64,000 bases of DNA, taken from assembly GCA_015039315.1 (NCBI GenBank), contig WIDE01000001.1:608422-672421 (forward strand). Reading direction: 5' to 3'. This document shows, piece after piece, positions 1 to 11,089 of this stretch. Within the stretch, counting starts at the first letter, position 1. Each line of letters opens with the position of its first letter. A program made the translations under genes and the position numbers. The stretch comes from Clavulina sp. PMI_390. Lineage: Eukaryota > Basidiomycota > Agaricomycetes > Cantharellales > Hydnaceae. The notes under the pieces are model-generated. The model was not told the DNA's origin, made no database searches, and saw nothing but the letters and a program-made list of their open reading frames with translations.

Positions 1-1744
1 CGATAAGGACGCGCACCTGGATAGCGTGAACTTTGGTGATAGACATTGGTGATGAGGGTAGGAAGTACGGGAGTGATTTTTGGTTGGGGCGAGAAGGAAA
101 TCGAGTAACGTGCGTGCGTCACACCTCAAAATATATATGTATATTTCAACCCACTCCTTGTCACGCACACCGCCCGATCCCTCAACAATCGCGTACGGAA
201 ATTGGAAAAAGTCTGCCGCGCGAGCAAGCCGCCAATAATTGAATTGAAACTTCTCGATGGGGACTGAGTGGTTTTTTTATCCTCGTATCAAAAGAGATCA
301 GCGCATTTAGGACATATCGGCCTATGGATCGGCCAAAAACGCGATTCGGCCACACCCCCAGGCAAGGACGTAACTGACACCCAAGATGCCCCCAATATTT
401 GACAAGTCAGTCACGCTAGTGGGACTGGAGCCCCTGCCTTGATAGCATTTTTTGGGCGCTGGAGCCTCGTCACATCTCAGTGTTCTTAGAGCCGACGTAT
501 CCTTTCCCCGCCACTGCGCCCGCTTCAGTTTGCCCTTCCCTAGTTGTTCTGTACTGCTGCCGGCCTCGCTCCCTACACTTCGCTGAAGGCGTAGCTGGTT
601 GTGTGTGGAGTGGCAGTACATAAATACAAACAAATAAACAATGGGTCCTGAATCTTGCGGCGCCCATTTGGGTTGAATCCTCTATTGAAACATCTAGAAA
701 TTCTCATGATATATCTAAACGATTATTTTATTCGCCCATTGGACCGACTGTTGGCGACGTGTTCCTCAACTTCCGACATCCCCCGGTTCCCTATCGTCAC
801 AGGATGGAGAGACTTCTTGAGGCCAAGGCTTTAGACACCATAGCCTCTCCTAGTTCTGTTGTATTGAATTCCAATCAATGAGAAACATATCTCATTATCC
901 GAGTTTATAAAACCCTCAATACCTTTCTCTCCGATGCTCCGAGGACGGCAGTAGTTTGCCTCTGCTCTCTCCAACAATGTAAGGGCTACCCAATTTTATT
1001 GCCTGCCGTCAAAAATCCGAGTATTCCTGCTAGATGGAACGCCTTCTCCCCCTCCCCCCTCATATAAAGTGGTGCCGAATATCTCTAAGCCTCGCAATGA
1101 ACACAACCCCGCTGGCCTCAGACTGTCCCGCTTAAATTAGCAAGGATAGGCTATATTTAGCCTTGAATGAGCTTTTATCCAGATGGTTCAATATATCCTC
1201 TTCGACAACCGCTCTTTGCCCAGATTCAACGGATCGTATGGGGATTCTTGTTGGTATAGAATCAATCGGATCCACACCTCGAGTATTGTACATACTGTCT
1301 GTTTCCACTTCCTGGCTGATATAATGAACACAAACTCACTCCTAAAGCCAATCTGGTTAAACAACATAGGTAGTAAACCTTCGCTAATTGGTACACAGCT
1401 CAAAATCTCCATACCCATGCCCAGCACTGCCCGCCAGGGGGGGAATCTATCCGCTTTTGAACAAAAGAGTAGTGTAGCAATCCACACGGACGCTCCGGTA
1501 GAGATTAAACGTATTCAATAGCTGTTCACGGTGACCGACTGCTTGGCCGATTGCAATTGGTGTTTACAGCTAACCCCTGTCCCTCAGCACTGTATCTTGT
1601 GAGAAAACAAAGAACTACATGGTGAAAAACTCAAGGAAACATTCAAATCTCGTCAAAAACAGAGGTCGTAGTGCCGTTGACCGCGCCCTAGCAATGTTTT
1701 GGCCAAAAAACTGCTCCAGCAGGTCAAAAATCAAAAAAATCGCT
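1..1744. other. Gene-free stretch at left edge
   Basis: I see no convincing coding region here. All reading frames are short, lack recognisable motifs and do not join across plausible splice sites. The sequence is moderately AT-rich with no obvious direct repeats or long terminal repeats. Part of an untranslated region or a decayed element could be present but cannot be shown. Confidence 0.5.
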
Positions 1745-1858
1745 TGACACCGGTGGGACTCGAACCCACGCCTATTTCTAGACTGCAAGACACCCAGATG
1801 ATGGGCAAGTTGACGGAGAACTTGAGTGCAGCGCCTTAGACCACTCGGCCACAGTGCC
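1745..1858 (-). tRNA. tRNA-Leu(CAA) with intron
   Basis: On the minus strand the acceptor stem GGCACTG pairs, with two G-U pairs, with CGGTGTC. It is followed by TG, a D-arm of the GCCGAGTGGTCTAAGGC type, the anticodon stem CTGCA/TGCAG, a variable arm, and a T-arm GTGGG-TTCGAGT-CCCAC with discriminator A. The anticodon CAA lies at 1824-1822. A 32-nt intron (1820-1789) sits directly after G37, the canonical nuclear tRNA splice position, so this is leucine reading UUG. CCA is not encoded, as expected in eukaryotes. The long variable arm is typical of class II leucine tRNAs. Confidence 0.95.
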
Positions 1859-2907
1859 AGGTACGTTGTTCATGCAGGGGTGCAATTTTCACATTTTTAG
1901 CATTTTATTAGCTCTGGCACTCTCATTTTCACCCGGAAAACCCTCAAAAGGTCACCTGGAATCCTATTTGAGCTTATTGAAGCAATTTTACAGTATTCCA
2001 CTCCCTCATCTTTCTACTACTCCGGCTACAAGGTGTCCACGGTTTAGTGTGGGGTTTACTCATCAAAGACACAGCGGGAAGCCACATTCTACATTTAAAA
2101 AACTACCCACCAGATCTCATTCTATCTCACAGTGCTAGTCATTGTGGTGTGTACCATGTACCAGTACCCTGACATACTGTTGCGTGTTTCCATGAAACAT
2201 AAACAACCGTCAACATTAACCAGATAGAATGGCCTCGCCGCGGAGTCAACTTTTCGCTAGGTTTGCTGCTTACCATGATGTAAACTTCGCGTATTATGTG
2301 ACCTGGCCTTGGTAGTTCTTTCCGCGGATGGGCTCCATGCCTTATCGTAGAGTTTCTGATAGCCGTATGAGCTAGATTTTCGCGAATATATATGGACAAA
2401 GTTCCCATGAGCAGAATACGCCGCTGATGAATCTTGCCATATGCGCCCTGCCTTACAATAAAAGGAGCCACTCAGTTTTGATGGTGTAACCTTGGCCTCT
2501 CCCATGCCACTGTAATCCAGCATCGCCCATCGTCTCACGGGCCGGCTCCGCGCAGACTCGGGGGCTCGTCCCCATACCTCCCTTGTGCATTGTTGGATGC
2601 TCATTATTGAAATATCACCTTTCCCAGCCGCTCGGTCTCTCCTTACTTAGTCGTCCACTCGGTTCAATCGCGCCAGGAACCTCCCGTATTGTCGTGTACT
2701 CAGGAGAATTTAGAGGGCCCGTTCATGCGAAGTATATATTGTAAAGCCTCCCACCGGGGTGGCTGCGGCAACACGGAGAGCTTGCGCACACTACTACCAC
2801 TCTTAACCACCACCTCCTCGACAGCTGAGATTTGTGCGCAACACTTGTGGGGTCATCACGTTGCCCTCTCGTTATCAATCCGCAGACATCCCCGCCGGTG
2901 ACATACG
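1859..2907. other. Intergenic, nothing recognised
   Basis: About 1 kb between the tRNA and the alpha/beta-hydrolase gene. Short overlapping frames on the minus strand at 2139-2604 show no motif and no coherent splicing. The last 150 bases presumably hold the promoter and 5' UTR of the hydrolase gene. Confidence 0.4.
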
Positions 2908-4540
2908 ATGCCTTTCATCCGAGTCTCTACCCCAAAAGATTCCTTCAACATCTACTATCGTACTAATGCTTCCTCGTCCACTACCAACTGCGCCTTTCGC
3001 CCTGATAGCGAACGACCAACGATCCTGCTGGTCGCACCTGCATCTTTCTCAATCGACTTCCTGAACCACCAGTTTGACGACCCCGCTCTCCAGCGGTACA
3101 ACCTTGTGGCATTTGATCCGCCCGGATACGGGAAGAGCGAGTGTGCAAACCTAAAGAACAGAGAGCAAGCATGTATGATTGATGACTGGGCGATGGCTGC
3201 GTGAGTTTCTCCACGATGTCCCAGTGTCAATTGGCATCTGAGATATCACACCTTGAACCACTTGCGTGACCTATCCTAGGATCATGGGAGACCTGTGTCT
3301 GGCCCTCCATATCTCAGCAGTCCACGTATTCGCGCCAATGGCGTGGGCGGCGTACGTTGCGCCGCGCTTCGCGTTGCTATTCCCACAAATGTGCAAAAGT
3401 ATTACGATATGTGGGGTTTCGTACGGAGCCAAGTGAGTGGCTTACCCCAAAGGCTGCTCGTCTATCGCGCAGAAGCATATCATATCATTTATGGATTTCA
3501 CATCGCACTTAGCTGGACCCCCGAGTACCGAGAAGGGATGAATAGAATCGCTGATAGGTGGATTAATCTGGCTGATGAAGACGAGCTCGAGGAATGTCTC
3601 CAGAACTTTCAGTACATCTTCTTCGGAGAGGTTTGTGTCCATCTTGCAGCCCTATATGTGACTTGGCCACTGACAAAAAGCATCTTATGGCGGCTTTAGA
3701 CTAAGCTGAAGGACGAGGAGGTTGAGCGGGTATATAGCAACTGGCGGGGGGCATGGGCAGGGAAAGAGACACTGAAGAGCATGGTCTGGGCCCCTTTAAT
3801 GTTGCTGGTAAGTGATTTTATCATATCCTGGCCGTTACTTTTCCCCTAGCTAAGCGCAGGCTTTGGTCCACAGCGTGTTGAACTGACGCCAGAGCAAGCG
3901 GCTCAGATGACAACTCCAACATTGATCATCCACGTAGGCCTCCATTTCGTCTAAAAGAGAAACTCGCCTCCTTACATGTCCTCTGCTGCAGGGGGATACA
4001 ATGCAATTCACAACCTCAAAGATGGCTTACGACATGGCCGCTACATTCACATCGCTCCCTGGCCACTCTGCACAAGTGGAGATCGTGAAAGGCGCGCCGT
4101 ATGCGCTTTCAATAATCTCTGAATTCGTCCCTCGCGTCAATGCACTGCTTGCGGCCCAGGTTGAGCACGTTGAACTAGACGAGCCGAGCTCACCAACAAG
4201 CCCCCTACAATCAAGGGGGCCTCCACTGCCTCCTGTGCCTGGCGTTGCGCGAATAGAGCTAGATCGAGAGAGCACTATGCGAGAGGCGCTTGAGAGGTTG
4301 ATGCACCTGGCTGGGCCAAAACTGGCGAGATCTTTAGCGTTAAGTCAAAGGGATCCAAATAGTGTCATGTCTTTTTCGCTACGAACACCCGATAAGGAGG
4401 CCCTCGCGTATGAAAAGTACGTGCATTGCTCCGACTGCCAGGCGTAGCTGACTTCATGTGGTCTAATTGCCCGTAGGTGGTACCTTCCATCGTTGGAAGC
4501 GGAAAAAAGAGCACATTTGCTCGAAACACATAAACCTTAG
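2908..4540 (+). CDS. Alpha/beta-hydrolase-fold protein, probably non-catalytic
   Basis: Seven exons fit canonical splice sites (2908-3200, 3280-3432, 3513-3630, 3700-3807, 3874-3933, 3992-4416, 4477-4540), giving 406 aa. The N-terminal half carries the fold signature: a beta-strand ILLVAPASF, then LVAFDPPGYGKSE as in lipase/epoxide-hydrolase-like proteins, then VHVFAPMAWAAYVAPRFALLFPQ. The last segment aligns with the usual nucleophile-elbow region (GHSMGG followed by the AL-FA helix), but APMAWA replaces GxSxG, so the catalytic serine appears lost. The later GVSYG is at the following strand, not the elbow. TPTLIIHGDTM resembles the strand carrying the acid residue. Beyond about residue 300 is a Pro/Ser-rich linker and an unrecognised charged tail. 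There is no signal peptide, so the protein is probably cytosolic. Substrate and function are unknown. An enzyme using another nucleophile remains possible. Confidence 0.75.
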
Positions 4541-4676
4541 GCCCCCTAGGGCTTTTTTTGTATTTCCTTGGACAACCCGATGACCCCAGCGGCTGAAACG
4601 GCCTGTTTCATCACCAGTCAGAACTAATGTAAATAGCTGTCTCATCAACGAGAGACAAACAATTATTAGGGCTACT

Positions 4677-5611
4677 TTAGATTTGGAGTCCTCGTGTAGT
4701 TAGCGGTTTGTCCATGGGGATGTCACAGCATTTGGCGCATACCGGCTCGAGATGTAGATATCCGACGTTGTGGCCCACATGTTGACGCAATGAATTTATC
4801 ATCCGCGATGTGGGAGAGCTGAGCAATAGATGAGAAGACGAAGAATAACCAACCGACCTTCGGGAGGGCAATGACAAAGCTATCTAATTCAGTCAGAAGA
4901 GGTATATTTAGCCGCTTGGATTTGGAGAGGACTGACAGCAATATAAGTGACTGGAGTCCCTTCGCGAGCATATCATCCGTTGTTTTTGATAGATAGTTGA
5001 TGCATGTTAGACCTCCAGACGGATAAAGCTCGCAGGCGTCATGTGGTACTAGGAGACCAACACCGAAGGTGGAGAATGCATAGAACAGCAGGCTTCGACC
5101 CACCTAGCAGGATTAGCTGGCTTTTCCGGAGTGAGAATGATATGCTGGGAGATCCTTTACTTACATCTTGATTCATATGCGTCGAATGGCGCGGGGGACG
5201 TTCTAGGTGGCGAAAATAACATATCAATTAGTAGTCGCGGATTTTGAGAAAACTCAGCTCATCACAAGTGCGACATTTGCGTTTCACATTTCGAGTGGGA
5301 AAATGCAAGACAAGTACCTTTGTGGCTCGGACCACCTCGGCGCCAGCGACACCTGGAACCTCAGGCTCCGCCACGAAAAAGGAGAACGAAGGGTGGATGA
5401 GGACCATCTAGAAGCCATCAAACTGGCCTAATCCCCCGGGAATATCCTAGAGTTGAGCAAAGATCTCAGGATTTAGCCAAGAATGAATGTCATTCCGGTC
5501 GAGCGTAATGTTTCTGTCTCTGCAAGCACAGCAAGTCCATGCAATAAAAGCAGGAGCTCAAGGAGTATTGTACCAATAGTGAGGTTCGTTGTGCGTTTGG
5601 CAGCTCTGGCT
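4677..5611 (-). pseudogene. Decayed unidentified gene with three stops and a frameshift
   Basis: Reading leftwards from about 5611, one frame stays protein-like for about 100 codons (segments DRNDIHSWLNPEIFAQL, DIPGGLGQFDGF, MVLIHPSFSFFVAEPEVPG) but is interrupted by one TGA and two TAG codons. A clear intron follows (GTACTTG...CTACTAAT...CACCTAG). The next exon continues in frame (HSTHMNQD, GRSLLFYAFSTFGVG, LTCINYLSKTTDDMLAKG) only if one base is missing in a CCCCC run. A further intron leads to a final block ending in VCAKCCDIPMDK...LTTRGLQI and a stop at 4677. Both TAGs sit where CAG would read naturally. The family is not recognised. It could be a cysteine-containing regulator, but no function is claimed. 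The 5' end is not found. Confidence 0.55.
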
Positions 5612-5829
5612 CCTCCCCCTAGAGCGAGCGTGTCACGACCTCCTAGATGGTCTTGTTATAGATAGCAGTCGCGTCTCTCAATCTTCTTAGTGCCATCAAA
5701 CCTGAGCAGTCGCAATGGTGCTCATAAAGCACATCTCTTATTGGAGACCTTCTTCGCTACAAGCAGCATCGATTGCTATCCCAGAAAGTCAAGGTAGTAC
5801 GATGGATACAGGGATCCCCACTGCACTAA

Positions 5830-7384
5830 TTAGCCCGACGCAGCGCCACTGCACGTCACGCCGAGCGAACTATCCACATTCGAGCACTGATACGTTGCAG
5901 AGCCCGTGGGTGACTTGACCGTCCAACCCGAGATGTATATGTCGCACGTCCCAGCAGAAGGACAGTTGAGATTGGTGATCACGGGCTCGTATTTGGTGGA
6001 TGTCGTGCCGGAAAAGTTCTACGGTGGTGTCCGAAAGAGTTAGTCGAGCTGTACTTTGGTTCGAAGGTGAATGGGTGGAGATGCTTACCTTGAAGTACAC
6101 GTCAGTAACTGAGCTCTTGCTTGGATTGGAGGTGCAAATGGCAGTCGTTGAAGCGCCATAGCACGACTGAATTTGGGCAGCGTAGTCTGAGTTCGTGACC
6201 GTAACGCCGTCAAACCTGAAGGATGCCAGCGTCGCATCAGACTACGGAGGATGCATAAGAACAGATTGAGCAAGTGGACTCACGTCACATTTTTCACGGT
6301 GGCAGCAGTGTGTCCCGACTCTCCATCGTACAACTTGATGCCCACCGCTTTCGACGAATTGACCATCGTTGCGCCGGTGACGTAGATATTGCTCACGACG
6401 TCCGCGCTCGACCCAGAGCCGAGAGATCCGACGGAGAGACCATGCGATCCCGTGCATGTGATTTGAGACACGGTGGTGTAGGTGGCCCCGGCTTTGAACG
6501 CGACGCAGTCGTCTTGGTTCGTCACTTTGACGTTTGAGATGGTGACATATCTGAAATGGCACGGCGAGCGAATGACTGTGTGAGTGGATATTTTGGGATG
6601 CGAGGAAGGTAGTCTACTCACGAAGAAGAGCCCACATCAAAACCGTCTGTATTTTTAGGCACGGCAAGCCCAGCATCGGACGCCGCGGTCATAGTTAGGC
6701 TGCTATAGGTGACAGACTTGCTCCCCCCCGTCACGGAGTGAAAGACGTTCGGAGGATTCTTGAACTTGAGGGACGTGACGGTGACGGACGACGAGCCGGT
6801 GACGTACATGAGAGTCGGCCTCGCATAGCTAGGGAAGGGAACAAGTGGTTTTCATGAGTCAGCTCTTGCTTCAGACACTTCGTACCTACAACTGTAGGAA
6901 TTCAAAAAACCATACCTCGAGTTAGCAGCAAATTCAGTCCAGGCAGCTTGACCGTTCCCATCCACAACTCCAGTTCCTGTGACCGAGCTAGTCGTCTGAG
7001 TTCAGCAGGGTTGATATGTAAAGCGAGAGAGACGCAAACAACACACCGCATAGTCATACCAGTAACGCCATTTACGTAAAAAATGGCCCTCCTCCCCTCC
7101 CAGTAAGTAAGATCATCTGAGACCTTCATCGTTCCCTCAATCTGGAAGTCGCAACTTTTGCACGACGAGAAATCAAGCACGGAGCGAATCGCATACGTCA
7201 CTCCAGCTGATATCTGGATGATGCCACCATTGCCACACGAAGCCAGAGCAGCGGTGATTGCTGGGACGTCGTCAGTCCCTGCGTTTTGAGCTCCAGTCAC
7301 GACACAAGTGGCGCGCTTTGCAGGAGATCCCAGCACTTGCAGAGTCAGAAAGACGATGGCCAGCAATGGCGTAACGGAAAGCAT
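5830..7384 (-). CDS. Secreted polygalacturonase, GH28 family
   Basis: This enzyme hydrolyses alpha-1,4-galacturonosyl bonds in homogalacturonan outside the cell. The start at 7384 gives a clean signal peptide (MLSVTPLLAIVFLTLQVLG, then a SPAKR-type processing region). Spliced exons give roughly 380 aa with the right-handed beta-helix landmarks in order: GTGVVDGNGQAAW, NTDGFD, QDDC, GSHGLS and IKLYDG. The first three catalytic aspartates and the histidine are present. The usual RIK reads GIK (KAVGIKLYDG), so the canonical arginine is replaced. Paired cysteines close the C-terminus (NLNCPSAGTCD, CSNVDSSLGVTCSG). Introns are short. It is divergent from the pectin methylesterase across 790 bp. 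Endo- versus exo-mode cannot be decided by eye. The catabolic role is well supported. Confidence 0.93.
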
Positions 7385-8174
7385 TTTTTGTCGGATCGCG
7401 CTGAGCGTGGTTTGTGGTACGTAGAGAGGTGACCTGAGTCTCAACAAGCGTGCGCTGTGCCACGTAGATAGGCGACCCGATTCTTACTGCCCGCCTTAAG
7501 TAACCGCGCATGTATATCTATTTCGCTCCAACAGACAACCAAGATGCGAGATCGAGCCGAGGACGGTAGAGCGGACCGTCCGAGTCGCTCGTTGCGCTGA
7601 TCATGAGGTGGTTTCTTAAGCTTCCAGCTAAAGCCTCCTTGACAGCGAGCGGACCGAGGAGTTAGACAGCCATATGACTCATGAGTATATTAAGTGTAGT
7701 GAAATACGCAAGCATCGCCGTGCGTCTAGCTCTCGATCCCTAGGAGCACACCAAGTCGCTGGAATCGGTGCATCGGAATCAACGCGCTGAGTGCGGCAAG
7801 CGCCGAGGAGCCTCCCACAGTCCGCGATCCTCCGAACCACCTTGTTGATTTCCTTCGACGAAGTTGCCGTACTTTTTGGCCCTTTGCCGCGCCTGAAATC
7901 ATGCCCTTGGCACCATTAATGATTATTTCCCCGCCATGGAGGTCTTAGACTCCCTTTGGTCAAATCTCCGCAAGCCACTACTGCGTCCGCTGAACCTGTC
8001 GTAGAGACGACGGTCCGCCCGGGAATTGGCGAAGCCCGATCTTTAACCGGACCCTCGTCATAATCCTCCCGCACTTCCAAGAAATGCAGGTCGATACGGA
8101 GCATCTGAAGACCATGGCGATACTTAAGGGACCCTGGCTCATTGTCACCACTCTGAACCCCTCCTGACGCAACC
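7385..8174. promoter_or_regulatory. Shared divergent promoter of pectinase pair
   Basis: This 790-bp stretch separates the start codons of the polygalacturonase (leftward) and the pectin methylesterase (rightward), so it must hold both promoters. A TATA-like GATATACA occurs on the minus strand near 7510, about 125 bp upstream of the polygalacturonase start. A single CCCCGC at 7929-7934 (reverse complement GCGGGG) matches the loose CreA/Mig1 consensus SYGGRG. One hexamer is weak evidence, so carbon-catabolite control is only a suggestion. Confidence 0.5.
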
Positions 8175-9734
8175 ATGAAGTTCTACTTCAGTTTGATCGC
8201 CTTGACCTCAGCTTTCTCTCATGTCCTCGCCGTCTCACGCACTTCACCTCCCTCTGGTGCGGTAGTTGTCCGCGGAAGTGGCACTCTGTCTGGCGAATTC
8301 AGGTCGGAATGCAACGTTTGTTAGCGTTCCAGTATACTCAAAAGGCCCTCTTTAGTACAATTTCCAAGGCTCTCGCCTCGCTTACTGGGACGGCCAACCG
8401 CACTATTTTCATCTATCCTGGGACATATAACGAGCAAGTGAACGTCACCTATGGTGGCCCGCTCACCATATACGGTTCCACCACCGAGTACGTCCTACCA
8501 AAGAACACCCCGATCAGCCTCTTTGGTCTCATGATGTTATATCATAATTTAGCTCGAGCAGCTATAAGCAAAACACGGTGACGATCACGCATGGCCTGAA
8601 TGCGCAAGATAACGGAGGCAACGATGCCTGTGCAACCTTGCGGGCCGAGTCCTCGTACTTCAACCTATACAACGTCAATGTGGTGAACTCGTATGGCGCG
8701 GGAAAGCAAGCCACTGCTGTTGCTGTAAATCCATTGTTACTCGAGAGTGACATATTACTGTACTCACCGACCATTGTATAGGCTCGAAAGCCGTACCAAG
8801 GCTACTACGGATGCTCATTCTCAGGTTATCAGGTGGGCTCTTCATTCTCTAGCTCCAGAATGAAAAATACCGATTTTCTGATCGCGAGCGATTCGCAGGA
8901 CACTCTTCTCGCCGACACCACGGGACCTCAGGTAAAACTCAGATCGTCATTATGAGACCGTCAAGAGGTTCATAACACTTCATCCAGTATTACAGCAACT
9001 GCTACATTTCCGGCGCTGTCGACTACATTTATGGCGCAGCCTCTGCTTGGTGAGTTACTACCTTTTGTCCGTTATGCGCAATCTTGCTCAGCTTGAAGAA
9101 GGTTTGGGGAATGCACGCTAGCCTCGGTCGGTGGTGGTGCTATCACGGCCAACTCACGAGACAGCACGACCGATACCTCATACTACGTACGTCCACCTTT
9201 TGGTTCCGCTTCACCGAGAGTAGCCAATCTGATTCAGGTGGATGATCTGAGCAGGTGATTGACCATTCCACTATCACGTCGGGAACGAGCACGGACCTTA
9301 CGTCGAAAGTGTATCTTGGTCGACCATGGCGGTATGTGCTCTCGGTTTTCGAGTGAGGGTTTCCATCCCTTTCTTACTCGGCGTATCTTTGCTCTTTTAC
9401 AACGGTTTATCCGACCCACAGCGAGTACGCCAGAGTGGTGTTCCAGAACTCCGTCCTACCAGCCCTGATCAACCCCGCCGGATGGACCACATTGGCCAGT
9501 CCTGCTGAACCGTGAGCCTTCCTCATAGCTTATAGCCTCCGTTAACTAAAGTCCTCCTTCCACTAATACTTTCGTCCGCGGCTTGCGTCTTGCAGGATCT
9601 TCCAGGAGTACGGCAATACCGGTGCTGGCTCGAGCACCGCTAATCGTGTGACCGAGACCACTCTGTCCGCCGCTATCACGAAAAACGCCGTTCTAGGCTC
9701 TGGCTGGGCGAGCTGGACCGACACCACGTACTAG
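8175..9734 (+). CDS. Secreted pectin methylesterase, CE8 family
   Basis: The enzyme removes methyl esters from homogalacturonan, producing the demethylated substrate that polygalacturonases prefer. The start at 8175 encodes a signal peptide (MKFYFSLIALTSAFSHVLA). Splicing yields roughly 330 aa with the family landmarks in order: TISKALASL near the N-terminus, IYPGTYNEQV, a region equivalent to GQAVAL (KQATAVA), GYQDTLLAD, VDYIYGAA carrying the catalytic Asp, and YLGRPW with the substrate-binding Arg and Trp. An early intron (8303-8354) interrupts the coding sequence shortly after the signal peptide. The last exon ends in GSGWASWTDTTY and a stop. No N-terminal inhibitor domain is present, as usual for fungal enzymes. 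Together with the divergent GH28 gene it forms a two-step pectin depolymerisation pair. Confidence 0.93.
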
Positions 9735-11089
9735 GGCTAGATCCTCACCGCATATTGTATTGTAGTCGTTGTGCTCTTGTCGCCTCATCCTTGCCAATGA
9801 GCGACCCTCAGAGGTGGATTTGGATCCGGTCGCTATGTATTGTGTCATTTTTAGCGTCAGTAAGAACGCGAAAGGACCATCACACTTTGGTGCTATCGCC
9901 AGAACCCGTCCAGTTCAGTTTTAAAAATTATACCACATTCCAGGGAAGAATATAGCTGCTTTTGGCGTTGTCAAACGGTGAAGCCTGGCCGAGTGTCAAG
10001 AGTGGCAATAAGTTTCACGCCTCGAACTAAACCAGCTGCATCAAGTGCTCGAGATCTGTCAAGTTAGTTAGAGGAGGTCCACTTCACTTGGCGCACTTCC
10101 ACGAGAGACTTGGCCTCTCTGAGCCATCACCCAACAACCTTGGCCTTGAATCTGAACGCTGAAATCTGGGAAGTTGCTGATATCCTTAGCCTTGGCTCTT
10201 TCTCCAAGCTTTGCTCGCTAGGTTTAGTCAAACCCAGCGTGAGGTGCATCCATGCTATCCCGGAACTCTCAAGCACACTGTCCTCCTCTCTTATGTTCCT
10301 CAGCCTCTAAGTATGTGCTACTATACCCAGCTCTTCCACCGCGCTAACATCTCCGTCCCCAATACTAGTAGTCGCGCTTCTGCACTATGAGTCGACACGG
10401 CGATAGCTGATATACTGTTAGCTAAGTATATCGGTTCGAATGTAGTGATGAGGTTATAGGTTGGAGAAACCTGAACATTTACCTACAACTAGTACAAGAC
10501 TCCAGACCTGAGAATCTCTCTCCATACAAAAAGCTCAATTTCAATTGAAGCGTTCAGTTCAGGTTATCTTGTTCGAAACTTATCGGAAGCGAGAGACGAG
10601 GTCGATCGATCCTCAGAGGTGTTTGTAATTCGGGAGCAAACAAGAGCGGCAGGAGTAGATAGAAGAAACAGACGAATGGAGCCGGGAATGCTGTCAAATT
10701 GATAAGGACCAAACAAAGATTGAGACATCCTGAGCTCTGAAAGCCCTTCAGACTCAACGGGAGAATCGTTTCATGAGCGAGGCACCAGGGCCTCAGATAG
10801 AGGCGACCCTCGGTACGAAGAAAAACCGGGATGAGGCAAAGCGAGCGGCGTGTCTTGTTTGGCTTCATTCAATTCGTGATAGCAAGAAGGTCTGCGAGAT
10901 AAGGAAGACCAACGGATTGAATGGTGCCCACTATCAGTGAATAAGTGGATTATGGAACAAGCCGCTTCCCGAGGGCTTTAGCCTGGGTGCTGCCTTCCGT
11001 CGTTCCCTATAAAGAGTTGACACCCTGGCGAGTTCCTCGACGTCACTTTCCCCTCCGTATTTTCTTATCACACGACCAGTGTGAACGTT
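9735..11089. other. Intergenic, possible leucine-rich relic
   Basis: No intact gene was found. Around 10030-10310 on the plus strand a leucine-rich reading (LNQLHQVLEICQ, then EIWEVADILSLGSFSKLCSL) recalls the repeat region of basidiomycete F-box/LRR proteins, but it is broken by stops and frame changes and could be chance. The right end holds the promoter and 5' UTR of the purine permease. Confidence 0.25.

Noticed and set aside
3410..3430. GVSYG as the catalytic serine of the alpha/beta hydrolase
   Set aside because: It sits after the helix that normally follows the nucleophile, so alignment order makes it the next strand rather than the elbow.
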